Of a stretch of DNA of 64,000 bases, positions 46,640 to 57,842 are shown piece after piece (within the stretch, counting starts at the first letter, position 1; each line of letters opens with the position of its first letter). Made by a program: the position numbers and the translations under genes. The stretch covers positions 34,269,335-34,333,334 of the forward strand of contig OY978528.1 in the NCBI GenBank assembly GCA_963854835.1, given 5' to 3'. The notes beneath the pieces are model-generated. The model was not told the DNA's origin, did no database searches, and worked only from the letters and a program-made list of their open reading frames with translations. This stretch comes from Megamerina dolium (taxonomy: Eukaryota > Arthropoda > Insecta > Diptera > Megamerinidae).

Positions 46640-47792
46640 TCAAGACACTGGCAGGATGGCAAGTTTATGTATGGGCCTGCAGCAAGCACCATTGGCAGTG
46701 CGGAGGTGGACAACACGAACGTGTCCGTCTCGTCCCAGTACGGTGGACTCAACGCGACCAATCTTCCAACATTGTGGTGGCAGGTTATCGTCGTAAATGA
46801 GAACTAATGTGCCTTCTATGAGGTTGGGTGCAGGAGTCGTCCATTTGACCCGTGAGCGCAGTTCATTGAAGCATTCTGCATACCAACGGCGCCAAAAGCG
46901 TTGCTTGATAGCTGTGATCAAATCATACCGATCCAAATTCGATATATTTCTATCTTCCAGTGAGGGTTCCGGTAGGGCGCGCAGTGAGGAACCGACCAAA
47001 AAATGTCCAGCAGTGAGTGCTTCGAAGTCATTAGGATCTGATGACAGCGGTGAAAGCGGGCGTGAGTTTAGTATGGCCTCTATTTCAACGGCAACAGTCT
47101 TCAACTCTTCAAAAGTAAATCTTGTATTAGACAGTGTGTGGTATAACAGTCCCTTTGCGCTTTTAACTGCTGCCTCCCAGAGGCCTCCAAAGTGGGGTGC
47201 CCTAGGTGGAATAAAATGAAAATTAACAAAATCAGACGAACAAACTTTTTTGATTACATTTTGGGTTTCCTGTCTAAATAAAAATTTCTTAAGTTCTTGT
47301 AGATGATTTGACGCTCCTACAAAATTAGTGGCGTTATCACAGAAAATGTCGCACGGCATCTTTCGCCTACCGCCCATACGTTTCAAAGCATTTAGAAAGG
47401 CTTTCGTAGATAGATCCGAAACTACCTCAATGTGAACCGCCTTAGTGACAAGGCAAATAAATACCGCCAAGTATGATTTGGTAGGTGTCTTTCCTCGGAT
47501 TCGCACTTAGGTATTTATTGGTCCACAGAAGTGGACTCCGCAACGATCGAAAGGTAGTGCTGGTTGAAGGCGTTCTCTTGGTAGCGGTCCTATGACTTGC
47601 TGCTGCAGTGCGGGTTTGTATCGGACACAATGCACACATGAACGGACGACGCGACGAGCCACATCACTGGCGTTGACTATCCAATATTCAAGCCGGATCA
47701 AGGCGACTAGAGCTTTCGGGCCTGCATGATAATTCCGTCGATGAGGATGACGTACATACGACAAAACAAATTGTGAATTGCTGGGTAAAAGG
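46640..47792 (-). pseudogene. BEL integrase region
   Basis: Frames 47764-47507 and 47506-46640 (same frame, separated by a TAA) encode the zinc-binding N-terminus (NYHAGPKALVALIRLEYW, then SCVHCVRY), the catalytic core and the C-terminal Pao-type domain (RFWRRWYAECFNELRSR, GTLVLIYDDNLPP, WKIGRVESTVLGRDG). In the core, the second and third catalytic residues are present (FCDNATNFVGA and GLWEAAVKSAK), but the first motif reads GVHFCGP where relatives have V-D-F/Y-x-GP, so the first Asp appears to be His. Confidence 0.9.
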
Positions 47793-49380
47793 ATTGGATG
47801 TTTTTGACTGTCTGGTAGATCGGTGTAGTCAAGGCGACCGTCAACCTTGATGAATTGTCTATAAATGGTGTGACAAATTTCAACGTACTTTTAAGAGCTT
47901 GATTTTTCTTTAGTAGCTGAAATTCGGCAGAAAAGTGCTGTTGTTGTACGTTCCATACTATGCAATGGGAAGCGCGTCGCAATTCTTCAGGCGATGGTGA
48001 GACGGTGGTGAGTACCGATTTCCTTTTGCACAAGTCACAGAATCGAAAAAACCAGGCCACTATGCGTAAGCAATGATGGTAAGAGCTAATACCATGAATA
48101 ACGTCGAGAATGTGATTAGTCTCCTTGATAATTGCAAAGGTCGTTTTGCGTTTTTCCGAATTGATAACGTCCACGTCGAGATGAGCTGGATACTTTTTGG
48201 GTGGCCATTTGTTCTGATTCTGCAACAGGAAGGCCGGACCGGAAAACCAACATGATGCCTTAAGCTGTGCAGTAGAACAACCTCGAGACACAAGGTCAGC
48301 AGGATTCTCGCGCGTCGGTACGTGTCTCCAATGTCCACCAACAGTCAATTCTTGTATCTCGGATATTCTATTTCCCACAAAGGTTGATAGCGTAATTGAG
48401 TGCTGTTGAAGCCAATGCAGCACCAGTTGTGAATCAGTCCAAAAATAACTGCTAGTGGGTTGACCAGAGAAAATATCTTTCAATTTAGTGTAAAGACATG
48501 CCAGAAGGTGTGTTGCGCAAAGCTCAAGTTTGGGGAGGGACTGTTTTTTTACCGGAGCGACTCTCGACTTTGATGTTAGTAACTGAACCTCAACATGACC
48601 ATAGGAGTCTTCAGTACGTACATATACACAGCAGCCGTAAGCGCGAATTGATGCATCGCAAAATCCGTGTAGTTGAATGCTACGAGCATTCGATTGTAAG
48701 CAATAGAGAGGTACGATGAGTGACGATATAGTGTTTATCGATATCAAACAGATTTTCCAAGCGTGTTGCAAGTTTTGGGGTACTGACTCATCCCAATCGA
48801 GCTTCAATAGCCAAAGCTCTTGCAGGATTATCTTAGCTGTGATCAACAGTGGTGACAATAAGCCAAGTGGGTCAAATATCGATGAGGCGATGGATAATAT
48901 TGTCCGCTTTGTAACCGAGGTGTATACTTGTTTTGGCTTGTAAAGGAGAAGACGTCGGTGCGCTGGTGCCACGTTACTCCTAATCACAAAGTCGTCGTTT
49001 ATATTAAGCTCTTTCGTTGTTTGGCCTTCCATAAAATCTGGATGATTTGAATGCCATTTTGATAACGGAAACTTTCCGCGACGGAGTACTTCAACAACTT
49101 GGTGTTCGAGTGTACGCAAGGCTTTACCATCGTTCGCACCGCACAACAAATCGTCGACATAAAACGACTTTATAACTGAAGCTCCAATCGGAAACTCTGT
49201 CATATATTGATCTGCCAGATAATGTAGGCTACGTATTGCGAGGTAAGGAGCCGAAGATGTTCCGTATGTCACCGTGTTCAGCTGAAAAGTACGGAGATCT
49301 GAATCTGGGGAAGCACGCCAAAGTATATATTGAAATTGTCGACAATTCCTTTCTACAAGTACTTGCCTGTAATAGGTCAT
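47707..49380 (-). pseudogene. BEL reverse transcriptase (part) and RNase H
   Basis: A 557-residue open frame. It starts inside the RT at YYRQVLVERNCRQFQ and holds NTVTYGTSSAPYLAIRSL, then the active-site box KSFYVDDLLCGA. RNase H follows: LHGFCDASIRAYGCCVYV, LPKLELCATHLLA, YFWTDSQLVLHWLQ, HVPTRENPADLVSRG. It lies in a different frame from gag and protease upstream and from integrase downstream. The RT segment with the first catalytic Asp (family ADIxKMYRQ) seems deleted at the junction near 49380, where SLNDLL runs straight into the Y-R-Q block. Confidence 0.92.
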
Positions 49381-50338
49381 TCAATGATGTTTGCGTTGAG
49401 GTGCGGCACGAAGCATCAAAAACTACTCTCAGTTTCGTTGATGTGCTGCTAGGTTTGAGCACGCAATGATGTGGTATGTAGTAGTTTGGCTCTTTCAAAT
49501 TGGGTTGTGGTACTACTGACATGTGGCCAAAACCTTCGTACTCTTCCATGAAGGCAATATATTGCGGACGAATTTCGGGCGAACGTATAAGGCATCTCTC
49601 AAGCGCGAGAAACCGCTGACGAGCGATGTCTAAGGAGTTTTCGAGACAAATAGGATTGTCTTTAAATGGCAGACTTACAATTATACGACCAGTGCTGTCT
49701 CGATGAGTTGTTTTTGCGAAATTCTCTTCACAAATTCGATGGTCCGACTGAAGTGGGTTTGGTGGTCTGTCAATGGCTTCCAATTGCCAGAGACGTTGCA
49801 TATTCTTGTCGATTTCATTTGAGAGCAGGCAAGACGACGAATTTACTTTACACTCGCCACGAACCTTACCAGAGACTACCCAACCGAACAACGTTTTCTG
49901 AAGCGTGGGTAAATTGGAACCCAGTCAAATTTGGCCAACAGCTAGAGCGTCAAAGAAAGCCTCTGTTCCTAACAAGAGGTCTATGCGACGAGGCTTGAAA
50001 AATGTTTCGTCTGCTAATTTGGTATTGGCTGGTAAACTCCAATTGGACGTATCGATCTCGATATCTGGTTGGTATGCTATGTACGAAGTGATTCCAAATT
50101 GAAGCGACAATTGAAACGCGGTAGTGCGCGATTTGATGGTTGTGGTCGTACGGGTATTAAGATTGGTCAGCGATTCACCAATGCTACGAACGCCCATGCT
50201 ATGTTTTTCACGACGAAGGCGAAGTCTTTGCGCGAAATCATCGGTGATGAAGTTTAGTTGAGGGCATGAATCTAACAGAGCTCTACCCAGCTTGTAAGTA
50301 CCCGTAGCGTCCTTGACTAGCACCGAAGCCGTGACCAA
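49229..50338 (-). pseudogene. BEL protease and RT N-terminal region
   Basis: Frame 50338-49925 is the Pao aspartic protease/DUF1758 region: TASVLVKDATG then RALLDSCPQLNFITDD (the family often has LDxGSQ near here), and LLLGTEAFFDAL. A TGA at about 49922 interrupts it before frame 49891-49229 (LFGWVVSGKV, the RT-proximal spacer, FMEEYEGFGHMS, YYIPHHCVLKPSS, KLRVVFDASC). That last block is the conserved start of the Pao RT. Confidence 0.88.
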
Positions 50339-50395
50339 AATTACTTGACCGCCTTCTGATGCACCCAGGTGTGAATAGGTTGCTGCTGCCTCCAG

Positions 50396-51619
50396 TCACG
50401 GTGGTTGCCAAGTCGATCGAGTAGATCCTGACGGCTGGACTACAGGAACAGCTAATTGCGTTGCATGATCAGTCTGAGATGCATTTTCATGATGCAACAA
50501 TGTGTGGTGTGCTCGATTACAAGTGCGACAGCGATTTTTCGAAGGACATTGAGCCATTCTATGACCATTGCCTAAGCAGTTTATACAGAGATCATGCCTT
50601 TTGACGAGTTCAAACCGTAGGTTTGTGTTCATACTCTTGAACTGCGAACAACCGACAACTTTATGGTTGGAGTTAGAACAAAGAACACAATTGAAATTAG
50701 TGATAGCAAATGACGAACTTTGATTGCGAATATTTAAACGATTTTGTCTCCCAGACTCGGGTTTGAGTTGCGATGATGAATCGGATGAGTGCAAGAACTG
50801 ACAATGACCAAGTTGGAAGCGACTTGTAATCCAATGATTCATTCCATTTATTTCTGGTTTGCTGATCACACTTGCCCATCACAATATAGATTAACATTGC
50901 TTGTACAATGTTCGTAGTTGTTCCCAATGACTCCAAAGTGCTAAATATGGCTGATTCCTTGTCTATTAAGCTGCGCAGCTTTTGACCGTTCGACTTCTCA
51001 GGTGACGGTAGTGTAAAAAGAGAGGCGATGGCTTCCAAAAAATCAACGTAGGGTTGTCAAACCGTTCCCTAAGTCTATCTAGAGCCTTTGGATAGTTTTC
51101 ACTAGTAACTTGGAATGCGTTCACAGTTTCTAACGCGGAACCCTTTAAGCACGATAAAAGGTAGTTAAATTTTTCAATATTCGAACACCTTGTTTCGCGG
51201 GTAATGATCTGTGTAAATGACGTAATGAAATTTTTGTAGTAAGCATAGTCGCCATTAAAAGTTGACAATGACAATCTTGGTAGATATGACGAAGCTGTAA
51301 CAGCTACTGGTGACGATGTTTCGGGATAGTGTACTGTAGTGTTGACAACTTCTCCAAGTTGTGATTGGATGCTCAGCTTGACTGCCACGTAGCTGTCCTC
51401 CAGGTCTGCACGGCCGTTGTCGGTGGGATCTAAATCCTCGATGTCAGCTTGAACGGACAAGGCCTGTTTGAAATATGACTCTAGTATTCCTAGTCGACAC
51501 TGAAGTTCAGCATTGGAAAGTTTATCATCTGACGCCTTTATGGCTTCGACGATCGATTTAATACGAGAAATGTTGCGCTTTATGTTAGAACGCTTACGTT
51601 TGCATTCCTCAAGAGACAT
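50396..51619 (-). pseudogene. BEL gag (DUF1759-type) with two zinc-finger-like motifs
   Basis: Starts at ATG 51619. Frame 51619-50966 gives the coiled N-terminus and the Pao gag core (LPRLSLSTFNGDYAYYKNF, FNYLLSCLKGSALETV, YPKALDRLRERFDNP). After a frameshift near 51040 it continues in 51038-50697 (RSLIDKESAIFSTLESLG), and after another near 50810 in 50869-50396, which holds the cysteine-rich region CVLCSNSNHKVVGC, then CINCLGNGHRMAQC and CRTCNRAHHTLLH. In relatives this region binds genomic RNA and packages it. A TGA separates it from the protease. Confidence 0.9.
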
Positions 51620-51723
51620 GGTTCCTGTGCAACGATATGATGTTACGGGTTATTGATGTTTTATGTACTGACGGTGAAATATTGACGCAGATGACAGCAA
51701 AACGACATACGAAATGTGCAAAC

Positions 51724-52115
51724 AGCGAAAGCAGCAAATGTAGCGATGGCAAAACAGCAGCGCTGTGAACGACGGCGACTAATGTTAGCAGCGCTGCTCG
51801 AATGAGCGAAAGCAGGAAATGTAGCGATAGCAGAGCAGCAGTGCTGTGAACGAGGGCGAAAATGTTAGCAGCGCTGCTCGAATGTGCGAAAGCAGCGAAT
51901 GTAGCGATAGAAGAGCAGCAGCGCTGTGACCGACGACGACTAGTGTTAGCAGCCCTGCTCGAATGTGCGAAAGCAGCGAATGTAGCGATACCAGAGCAGC
52001 AGCGCTGTGAACGAGGGCGAAAACGTTAGCATCGTTGCTCGAATGTGCGAAAGCAGCGAATGTAGCGAGAGAAGTGCAGCAGCGCTGTGAACGACGACGA
52101 CTAATGTTAGCAGCG
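51724..52115 (-). repeat. Five ~80-base tandem repeats in the BEL leader
   Basis: The word gcgaaagcag recurs at about 51725, 51806, 51886, 51967 and 52047, giving periods of 80-81 bases. Each unit contains gaatgtagcgata, agcagcgctgtgaacga and atgttagcagcgctgctc with substitutions. The array lies between the primer-binding site and the gag start. The 130-residue minus-strand frame across it (LLSLHSLLSHIRAALLTF repeats) is probably a by-product because the period is not a clean multiple of three. Confidence 0.88.
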
Positions 52116-52456
52116 AAGCACTCTGTTAGTGGGAGCGACAACTGCAAGTTGACTACAATAACAACCGCTGAACACAATCAAATAGCGCAACAAAAATTAC
52201 TAGGCAGATGCATTGCGATTCCAAGAAGCGGTAAATTCGACGTTTGTAAAAATCACATGTATGACTGCCAAATAAAATGTTGATGATCAACGGTAATCAC
52301 AGTGAGAATCCGACTGATAGCAAGCTGTGAAATGCAGCACCAACTACACAAATTGGTGTTCAGTTACAACACGAACGGATTTACCGTTGTTCTTGCTCCA
52401 GCAAACGAATTGTATTATGACGAAAATTGTTGAGAATTTTTCCAGAATATACACGT

Positions 52457-52474
52457 GCCCCACGTTGGGCGCCA
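52457..52474 (-). promoter_or_regulatory. Candidate primer-binding site of the BEL element
   Basis: Four bases after the 5' LTR end, TGGCGCCCAACGTGGGGC on the minus strand is a typical tRNA-3'-end-complementary primer-binding site beginning TGG. The priming tRNA is not assigned. Confidence 0.75.
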
Positions 52475-52478
52475 AAAA

Positions 52479-52857
52479 TGTTGAAACAAGAAGTATTTTT
52501 CTTGTTTAATGAAACTTCTAGTTTGGGGGTGTATATTCGTGAACCCAACACTTCAAAATCGCCGTTACAAAAATTTGCAGTTGACAAGAAGGAAGAAAAA
52601 TAAAACCAACCGTATGTACACAACCGAAAATTAATAAACAATCTTTCAATCAGAGCAATCGATGTCTAATGAGTTTTATTATATACTTATGAAATATGTT
52701 AAGCTAACGTTAACGAAATCAAAAAGAGAAAATGAGTGTAGTGATATGTACACGACAGCTAAACACGAACTGTATGTTCGTATTTAGCTGTACACAGTGA
52801 GTGTGACTTGATGTACACATTTGAGTAACTCTCAAATATGTACATGGTGATCGAACA
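52479..52857 (-). repeat. 5' LTR of the BEL element
   Basis: Starts TGTTCGATCACC (52857) and ends CTTGTTTCAACA (52479) on the minus strand, giving TG...CA ends. It contains promoter and polyadenylation signals by position; an AATAAA-like signal is not obvious on the sense strand. It differs from the 3' LTR at about 10 sites, mostly in its last 170 bases. Confidence 0.95.
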
Positions 52858-53075
52858 GCGCCATTTAAGTGTGAAATAAAAACCCTACATCCGGAGATGT
52901 TAAAAACCGCCACCGGTCAGGCCGTCCACACATAATGGCGAACATCGCAAGTCATCAAATCCATAATATCAAGATTTCAGCGAAATCTGCTCCGAAAACA
53001 GAAAATCATGGCCCGTGAGTTGAATGTCTCGCAAAAGTCCATGAGTCAAATTATTAAAAAAGACAAGACATTTTT
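52858..53075 (+). pseudogene. maT/rosa-like mariner relic, right half
   Basis: After the GCGCC duplication the plus strand reads, in broken frames, GDVKNRHRSGRPH, a stop, then a second-HTH block LLRKQKIMARELNVSQKSMS and QIIKKD, closely like the 24140 relic (RIQKILSRKMQISQKSMS). It then breaks off at an A-rich run (53093-53106). The catalytic core is absent. Confidence 0.8.
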
Positions 53076-53149
53076 TGATTGCAGCTTTGCAAAAAAAAAA
53101 AAAAAATAGAAATGAAAAATGAAAACATGTGTTGGTGGAGCAAACTGAT

Positions 53150-53975
53150 AACTTGCACGATGAACAAATATTTATCGTACTTCAATCAGTATGGCATTCA
53201 TCAAAGACTGTGATTGAATAAATCTCGTTTGGGTACCTGGCCATAAGAATATCGAAGGCTATTGCAGGGCGAATGAATTGGCACAACGTTACCCTTCCAC
53301 CCAGATAGGGTATCGGTGCCAATACCGTTGTCAACTTGTAAATTGTTAATATTGAGTTGGCAACTAAGTAAGTGCCAATTTCACAAATGATAGTATTGAC
53401 TATGCACATATTTTTGATACTTCTTGTCAATGTTATGATTTTTTCTTTCTGACATTGGTTACCTGTCATATTTTCCCTTGCTTAAGAAGCAAATTGCATA
53501 TATTTTTGTTTGAAGGTGATAGTTTTCGGTTAATTTGTGTATGAAAACACCGCAAATTTCTTCATTGCCAACCTAATAGACAGCAACACCATCGATGTTG
53601 CTAACACACGTTGGTGTTAGACGGCAACTTGCCTAACCAGAAGGCTAATTTGATAGTAATGGAGCTTAAGTCGAATTAAGTTACTTTTAAAATTCAACAG
53701 GTTGTATATTTGAAGAAGTTCTGACAGGTCATTGCCATACTAGTAGGTGCTGTCAAGAGGAAGAAAGGAAGAAACTGTAGAGCATCTTCTGTGCGGATGC
53801 TTTACTCTGTGCAGGAGAGGTTTATTATGCTCGGAATCGACGCCCTTCAGAGCATTACCGAAATTGCAAAAATAAAATAAGATAATAAGATAATTTCGTT
53901 TAATAAATTCTCAGGATAGAATGGACCTAGTGGGATAGGGATTAGCTCCCAAGGTATCACAATGGCCACTATGAC
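53150..53975 (+). mobile_element. Decayed LOA/I-like non-LTR 3' fragment (RNase H end)
   Basis: The plus strand at 53225-53300 reads NLVWVPGHKNIEGYCRANELA, the last RNase H motif, in an otherwise broken frame. After about 330 bases I cannot explain, 53770-53870 reads EETVEHLLCGC, the C-terminal cysteine motif. Then a 3' end resembling GGTATCACAATGG follows at about 53960. Compared with the 21510 element, the VPGH motif is better kept here. Confidence 0.7.
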
Positions 53976-55099
53976 AGTGAAAGCTTTTTACTATAATATA
54001 CTAAATATATATATAGGTGTCCACGGCAATATTAATAATAATAATCCCACAAGTACACAGAAAATAGCCAAATATGATACAATGGAAAATATTTTTACGA
54101 ATATAGAACAATTAATATAAAGAAGCTAATGAAATGAAGAAATAAGGCAACAGGACCGCTATTATCACAGCATATCCATTGTGTGTCATACGTAACTCCA
54201 AGACAGGTAACAACTCGTATTTATTACAAAATAAATACAATCGACTATCATAATAATTATGGTCGAACCTCGAAGTTGTACGCTGTTACGACTAAATCGA
54301 ACAGAGATATATCAATAATAAGAAATAACTAAAATGAGAAATTAACATAAAAACAAAGAGAAACAAAAATTAAAAATTTTGTAATAATAATAAGCAAATA
54401 GAAAAAACAAATACGTTCACTGTCATGGTCATATTTATAAGCTTAAGCAACAGGAAGCACGACCATTAAAAATTGCCAACATAAAAACGATAACTGCGGG
54501 TCAGAACGCGGCAATGTTTTATATATATATAATAGAATATTTAGACGTAGGCATTTTTGTTGGTGCTAAAAACAAAATTGGAGTGGGAAAAAACAATACC
54601 GTGAGTTGAAGAAAAGTTTTGTTTCCTTTTTACAACATTATTAAAAGCTACTAAAAAGTATTAAAAAAGTTTAAAGAAGAACAGCAAATAATGAAATAGC
54701 AACGAAAACAATAACAATAAAAGTAGTTAGAAAGAAAAAATGTTCAGTAGGAAAAATGAAATGGTATGTTCAAATGAGACGAAAATTATGAATGCAGATA
54801 TATTGTGTTAAATACTGTATATATATTTTAAGTAACTATTGGCAATACAATTTTTGTATAAGCTAGATTTGTAGATTAAATTAAAAATAAAACAAAAACC
54901 AAGAATAATAGTAATCATAATAAATAATTAATAAATTAAGGAAGATGGCTTTGTGTTAATACAAAATATTAATTATTTAACTCTATGGAAAAAAGGGGTT
55001 TGAGAGGATTTATTAATTAATTTATTATACATATTTTGCTTGATTAAATGGATTTATTTAATTTAATTATTTTACACAATTGGAATTTATAGATCGTAT
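53976..55099. other. AT-rich non-coding DNA
   Basis: No gene or element recognised; A/T content is especially high from 54300 to 55090. Confidence 0.45.
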
Positions 55100-57150
55100 G
55101 AACCGGTGGTCTGGTGGTGTTGTCGCAAGGTAACGTGTCTAACTATCTCAACCGGGTGGGACAATGTGACCAAGGAGAGCTTCTTTCAGCTCCTCGAAGA
55201 AGCTTACGACTGCTGCCCCCGCCACGATATCAAAATCGTGCTTGGCGACTTTAATGCCAGGGTGGGCAAGGAAGGTACCTTTGGTGCAACTGTCCGAAAA
55301 TTCAGCCTCCACCAGAACTCCCCCGATAACGGAATGAGCCTGATCGAATTCGCCGCAGCATAAACATGGTAATTGGTGGTACCAGATTCCAGCAGCTCGG
55401 CATCCACAAAGCGACATGGCTGTCTCCAAATCAACGAACAAGAAACCAAATTTATCATGTGGTGATTGACGGAAGGCATGCTTCCAGTGTGATGGACGTG
55501 AAATAGATCCGTGGTGCCAACATCGACTAGGGTCTACCTTGTTGCAGCTAAGGTGCGCACACATTTATGTGTCACAAATAACAAGAGAAGTCCCACATAG
55601 AGAATGGCGATCCTACGAACAATTTCGTCAGTGAAGGAGATTGCCCCGATTACAGATGATGGTGTTGATGTTCCACCACCAAACAAAGCTGCAGGTGCTG
55701 GTGGCCTGGCTGCCGAGTTGTTTAAACCCGGAGGTGATGAGCTCCTTGCCTGCATGCACCAGCTCATAAGCAGAATATGGTCGGATGAAAACATGACTGA
55801 TGATTGGAGTATCAGTGTTCTCTGTCCTGTACATAAAAAAGGAGACCCCACAATTTGCGCCAACTACCATGGAATAAGTCTCCTGAGTATCACATACAAG
55901 GTCCTATCGAGCGTATTGTGTGAAAGACTGAAGCCCATGCTCAACAACCTGATTGGACCTTATCAATGTGGCTTCAGAACTGGTAAATCTACCATTGACC
56001 AAATTTCCACACTGCGCCAAATCCTGGAGAAGACCCAAGAAAAACAGATCGACACACACCACCTATTTGTTGATTATAAAGCCGCTTTCGACAGTCCGGT
56101 AAGGGATTACCTCTACTCAACAATGTCTGAGTTCGGTATTCCTGCAAAGCTGCATAACTCCCGTTGTGCAGTGAAAATTGGGAAGGACCTCTCTGCACCG
56201 TTTAGTACCGAACGGGGTTTCAGACAAGGTGATTCGTTATCATGCGACTTCTTCAATCTTATTATGGAGAAAATAATACGAGCTGCTGATCTACGACATA
56301 ATGGCCCTATCTTCAACAAAAGTGTCATGCTGTTAGCGTATGCCGACATATTGACATAATCGGCATGAACACGCGAGCAGTCAGTGCAGCATTCTCAGAG
56401 TTGTAAAGAGTGTCGCGTCGGATGGGTCTTACGGTGAACGAGGGCAAGACGAAGTATCTAGTGTCAACAAACAAAGAGTCCCGGCGTCTTGGACAGCACG
56501 TCACTGTTGACAACTACGCTTTTGAAGTAGTAAGGGACTTTGTCTATCTTGGAACCAGCATCAATAACTGTAATGACGTCAGCCTGGAGATCATGCGTAC
56601 GATAACTCTTGCTAACAGGTGTTACTTTGGGCAGGGTATGCAATTGAGAAGTCGAACTCTCTCTCGAAGAACGAAAACTAGACTCTACAAGTCTCTCATC
56701 ATGCCTGTCCTAACATATGGCACTGAAGCCTGGACAATTTCCACCTCGGATGAGCGAATGCTTGGAGTTTTCGAGAGAAAAGTCCTACGCTAGATCTTTG
56801 GACCTATTTGCGTTGGTGGCGAATACCGAATAAGGTACAACCATGAGCTGTAGGAGCTGTATGGCGATATTGATATAGTAAAGCGCATCAGAATCCAGCG
56901 GTTGCGCTGGCTAGGTCAAGTCGAGCGAATGGAAGAACACGCTCCAGCTAAGAAGGTGTTATATTCGGAACCCGCTGGAGGACGACGCAGAAGAGGAAGA
57001 CCTAACCTCCGGTGGAAAGACCAAGTACTGGAGAACCTGACGACGCTTGGAATTTCTGACTGGAGCCAGCTAGCGAAGAACAGAGATGGCTGGCGAAGCA
57101 TGTTATATTCGGCCTAAATCGATATTCGGTTGTTATGGCCACATAACATA
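55100..57150 (+). mobile_element. RTE-like (CFDP2-like) non-LTR retrotransposon, copy 3, nearly full length
   Basis: The left end (55106-55155, gttgtcgcaaggtaacgt) matches the 5' leader of copy 1, then a deletion joins it to the endonuclease. Domains in order: endonuclease (VLGDFNARVGKEGTFGAT at about 55240; then QRTRNQIYHVVIDGRHAS in another frame, with Y where copy 1 has D), RT (55604-56359: ICANYHGISLLSITYKVL, GPYQCGFRTGKSTIDQ, FVDYKAAFDSP, ERGFRQGDSLSCDFFN, LLAYAD then a frameshift), thumb (56410-56793) and C-terminus (56902-57117: RMEEHAPAKKVLYSEP, GRPNLRWKDQ). Several stops and frameshifts disable it; about 9 residues before HNSRCAVKIG are deleted. The 3' end is GGTTGTTATGGCCACATAAC. 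Confidence 0.92.
55604..57117 (+). pseudogene. RTE-like reverse transcriptase of copy 3
   Basis: Three frames carry most of the RT and C-terminal region. The active-site box reads AYADILT because bases were lost in what should be YADDID or YAEDID, shifting the frame at about 56345. Later stops fall at about 56404, 56791 and 56851. Copy 2, with YAEDID in frame, shows the sequence expected here. The protein would copy element RNA at a nicked chromosomal target. Confidence 0.88.
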
Positions 57151-57770
57151 ACTACGAACCTGAGTGCAAGTGTAGCAGTACATAATATATAATACAAGAA
57201 TTAAATTAGTGTACTAAAAATATGCATATAGTCATAGGTATTTAGTTATATAAGATAAAAAAGAATAATAATAAATGATCCTTATACGCCAACAAAATAA
57301 GAAGTTTTATGCGCTAAAATGTACTTGTATAGACTAGTATTACACGACTATGACCTTTCGCATTTTCGATCAACTTTGTTTAGTACTACGAGCTGTCAAA
57401 ACTGTTCAAAGTCAACCAAATCAAAAGAATAAAAATACGCATGTTCTAACATATGCAGAGTATTCGAATGGACCACTTTTATACAATACGATATACATTC
57501 ATATCTTTTCTAATATTTGATTATCTGATTGATTGCTGCTTTAAGTTTATTTTCTTATTTCTCTTTGCTTAGTTTGCTGATAGTCCTCTAATACCTCTAT
57601 TAAGTATGCTCGTGCATACTGTAGTAGATAAACACGTGTGGAGCAGTTGTAAAATACAGTTAAAATCATAACATTTCTGTTGAGTGTGTTGTATACATAT
57701 GTACCTATCTTATTAAGAGTAGTAATAACAATGAATCACATAGAATAAACAACTACATAAATGGGAAGCT
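57151..57770. other. AT-rich non-coding DNA
   Basis: No gene or element recognised. Confidence 0.45.
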
Positions 57771-57797
57771 GAGAGAGAGAGAGAGAGAGAGAGAGAG
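57771..57797 (+). repeat. (GA)13 microsatellite
   Basis: An uninterrupted run of about 13 GA units. Confidence 0.95.
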
Positions 57798-57842
57798 TAA
57801 AAGAAAGACGCATGTGTTTCAACATATACATACATGTATATA

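Larger units (their letters stand above)
46234..52857 (-). mobile_element. BEL/Pao LTR retrotransposon, complete but inactive
   Basis: 6,624 bases with two 379-base LTRs (46234-46612 and 52479-52857) and a 5-base target-site duplication GCGCC at 46229-46233 and 52858-52862. On the minus strand the order is 5' LTR, primer-binding site, a repeat-bearing leader, gag, protease, RT, RNase H, integrase, 3' LTR, the Pao/BEL order. The LTRs differ at about 10 of 379 sites by my count, so the insertion is not recent. Coding sequence is broken by several stops and frameshifts. There is no env-like frame downstream of integrase. Confidence 0.96.

Noticed and set aside
51785..52177. 130-residue repetitive frame on the minus strand of the BEL leader
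   Set aside because: It follows from the 80-base tandem repeats, lies before gag, and resembles no protein.
46234..52857. Endogenous retrovirus with an envelope gene
   Set aside because: Domain order and gag/RT type are BEL/Pao, and no frame remains between integrase and the 3' LTR.
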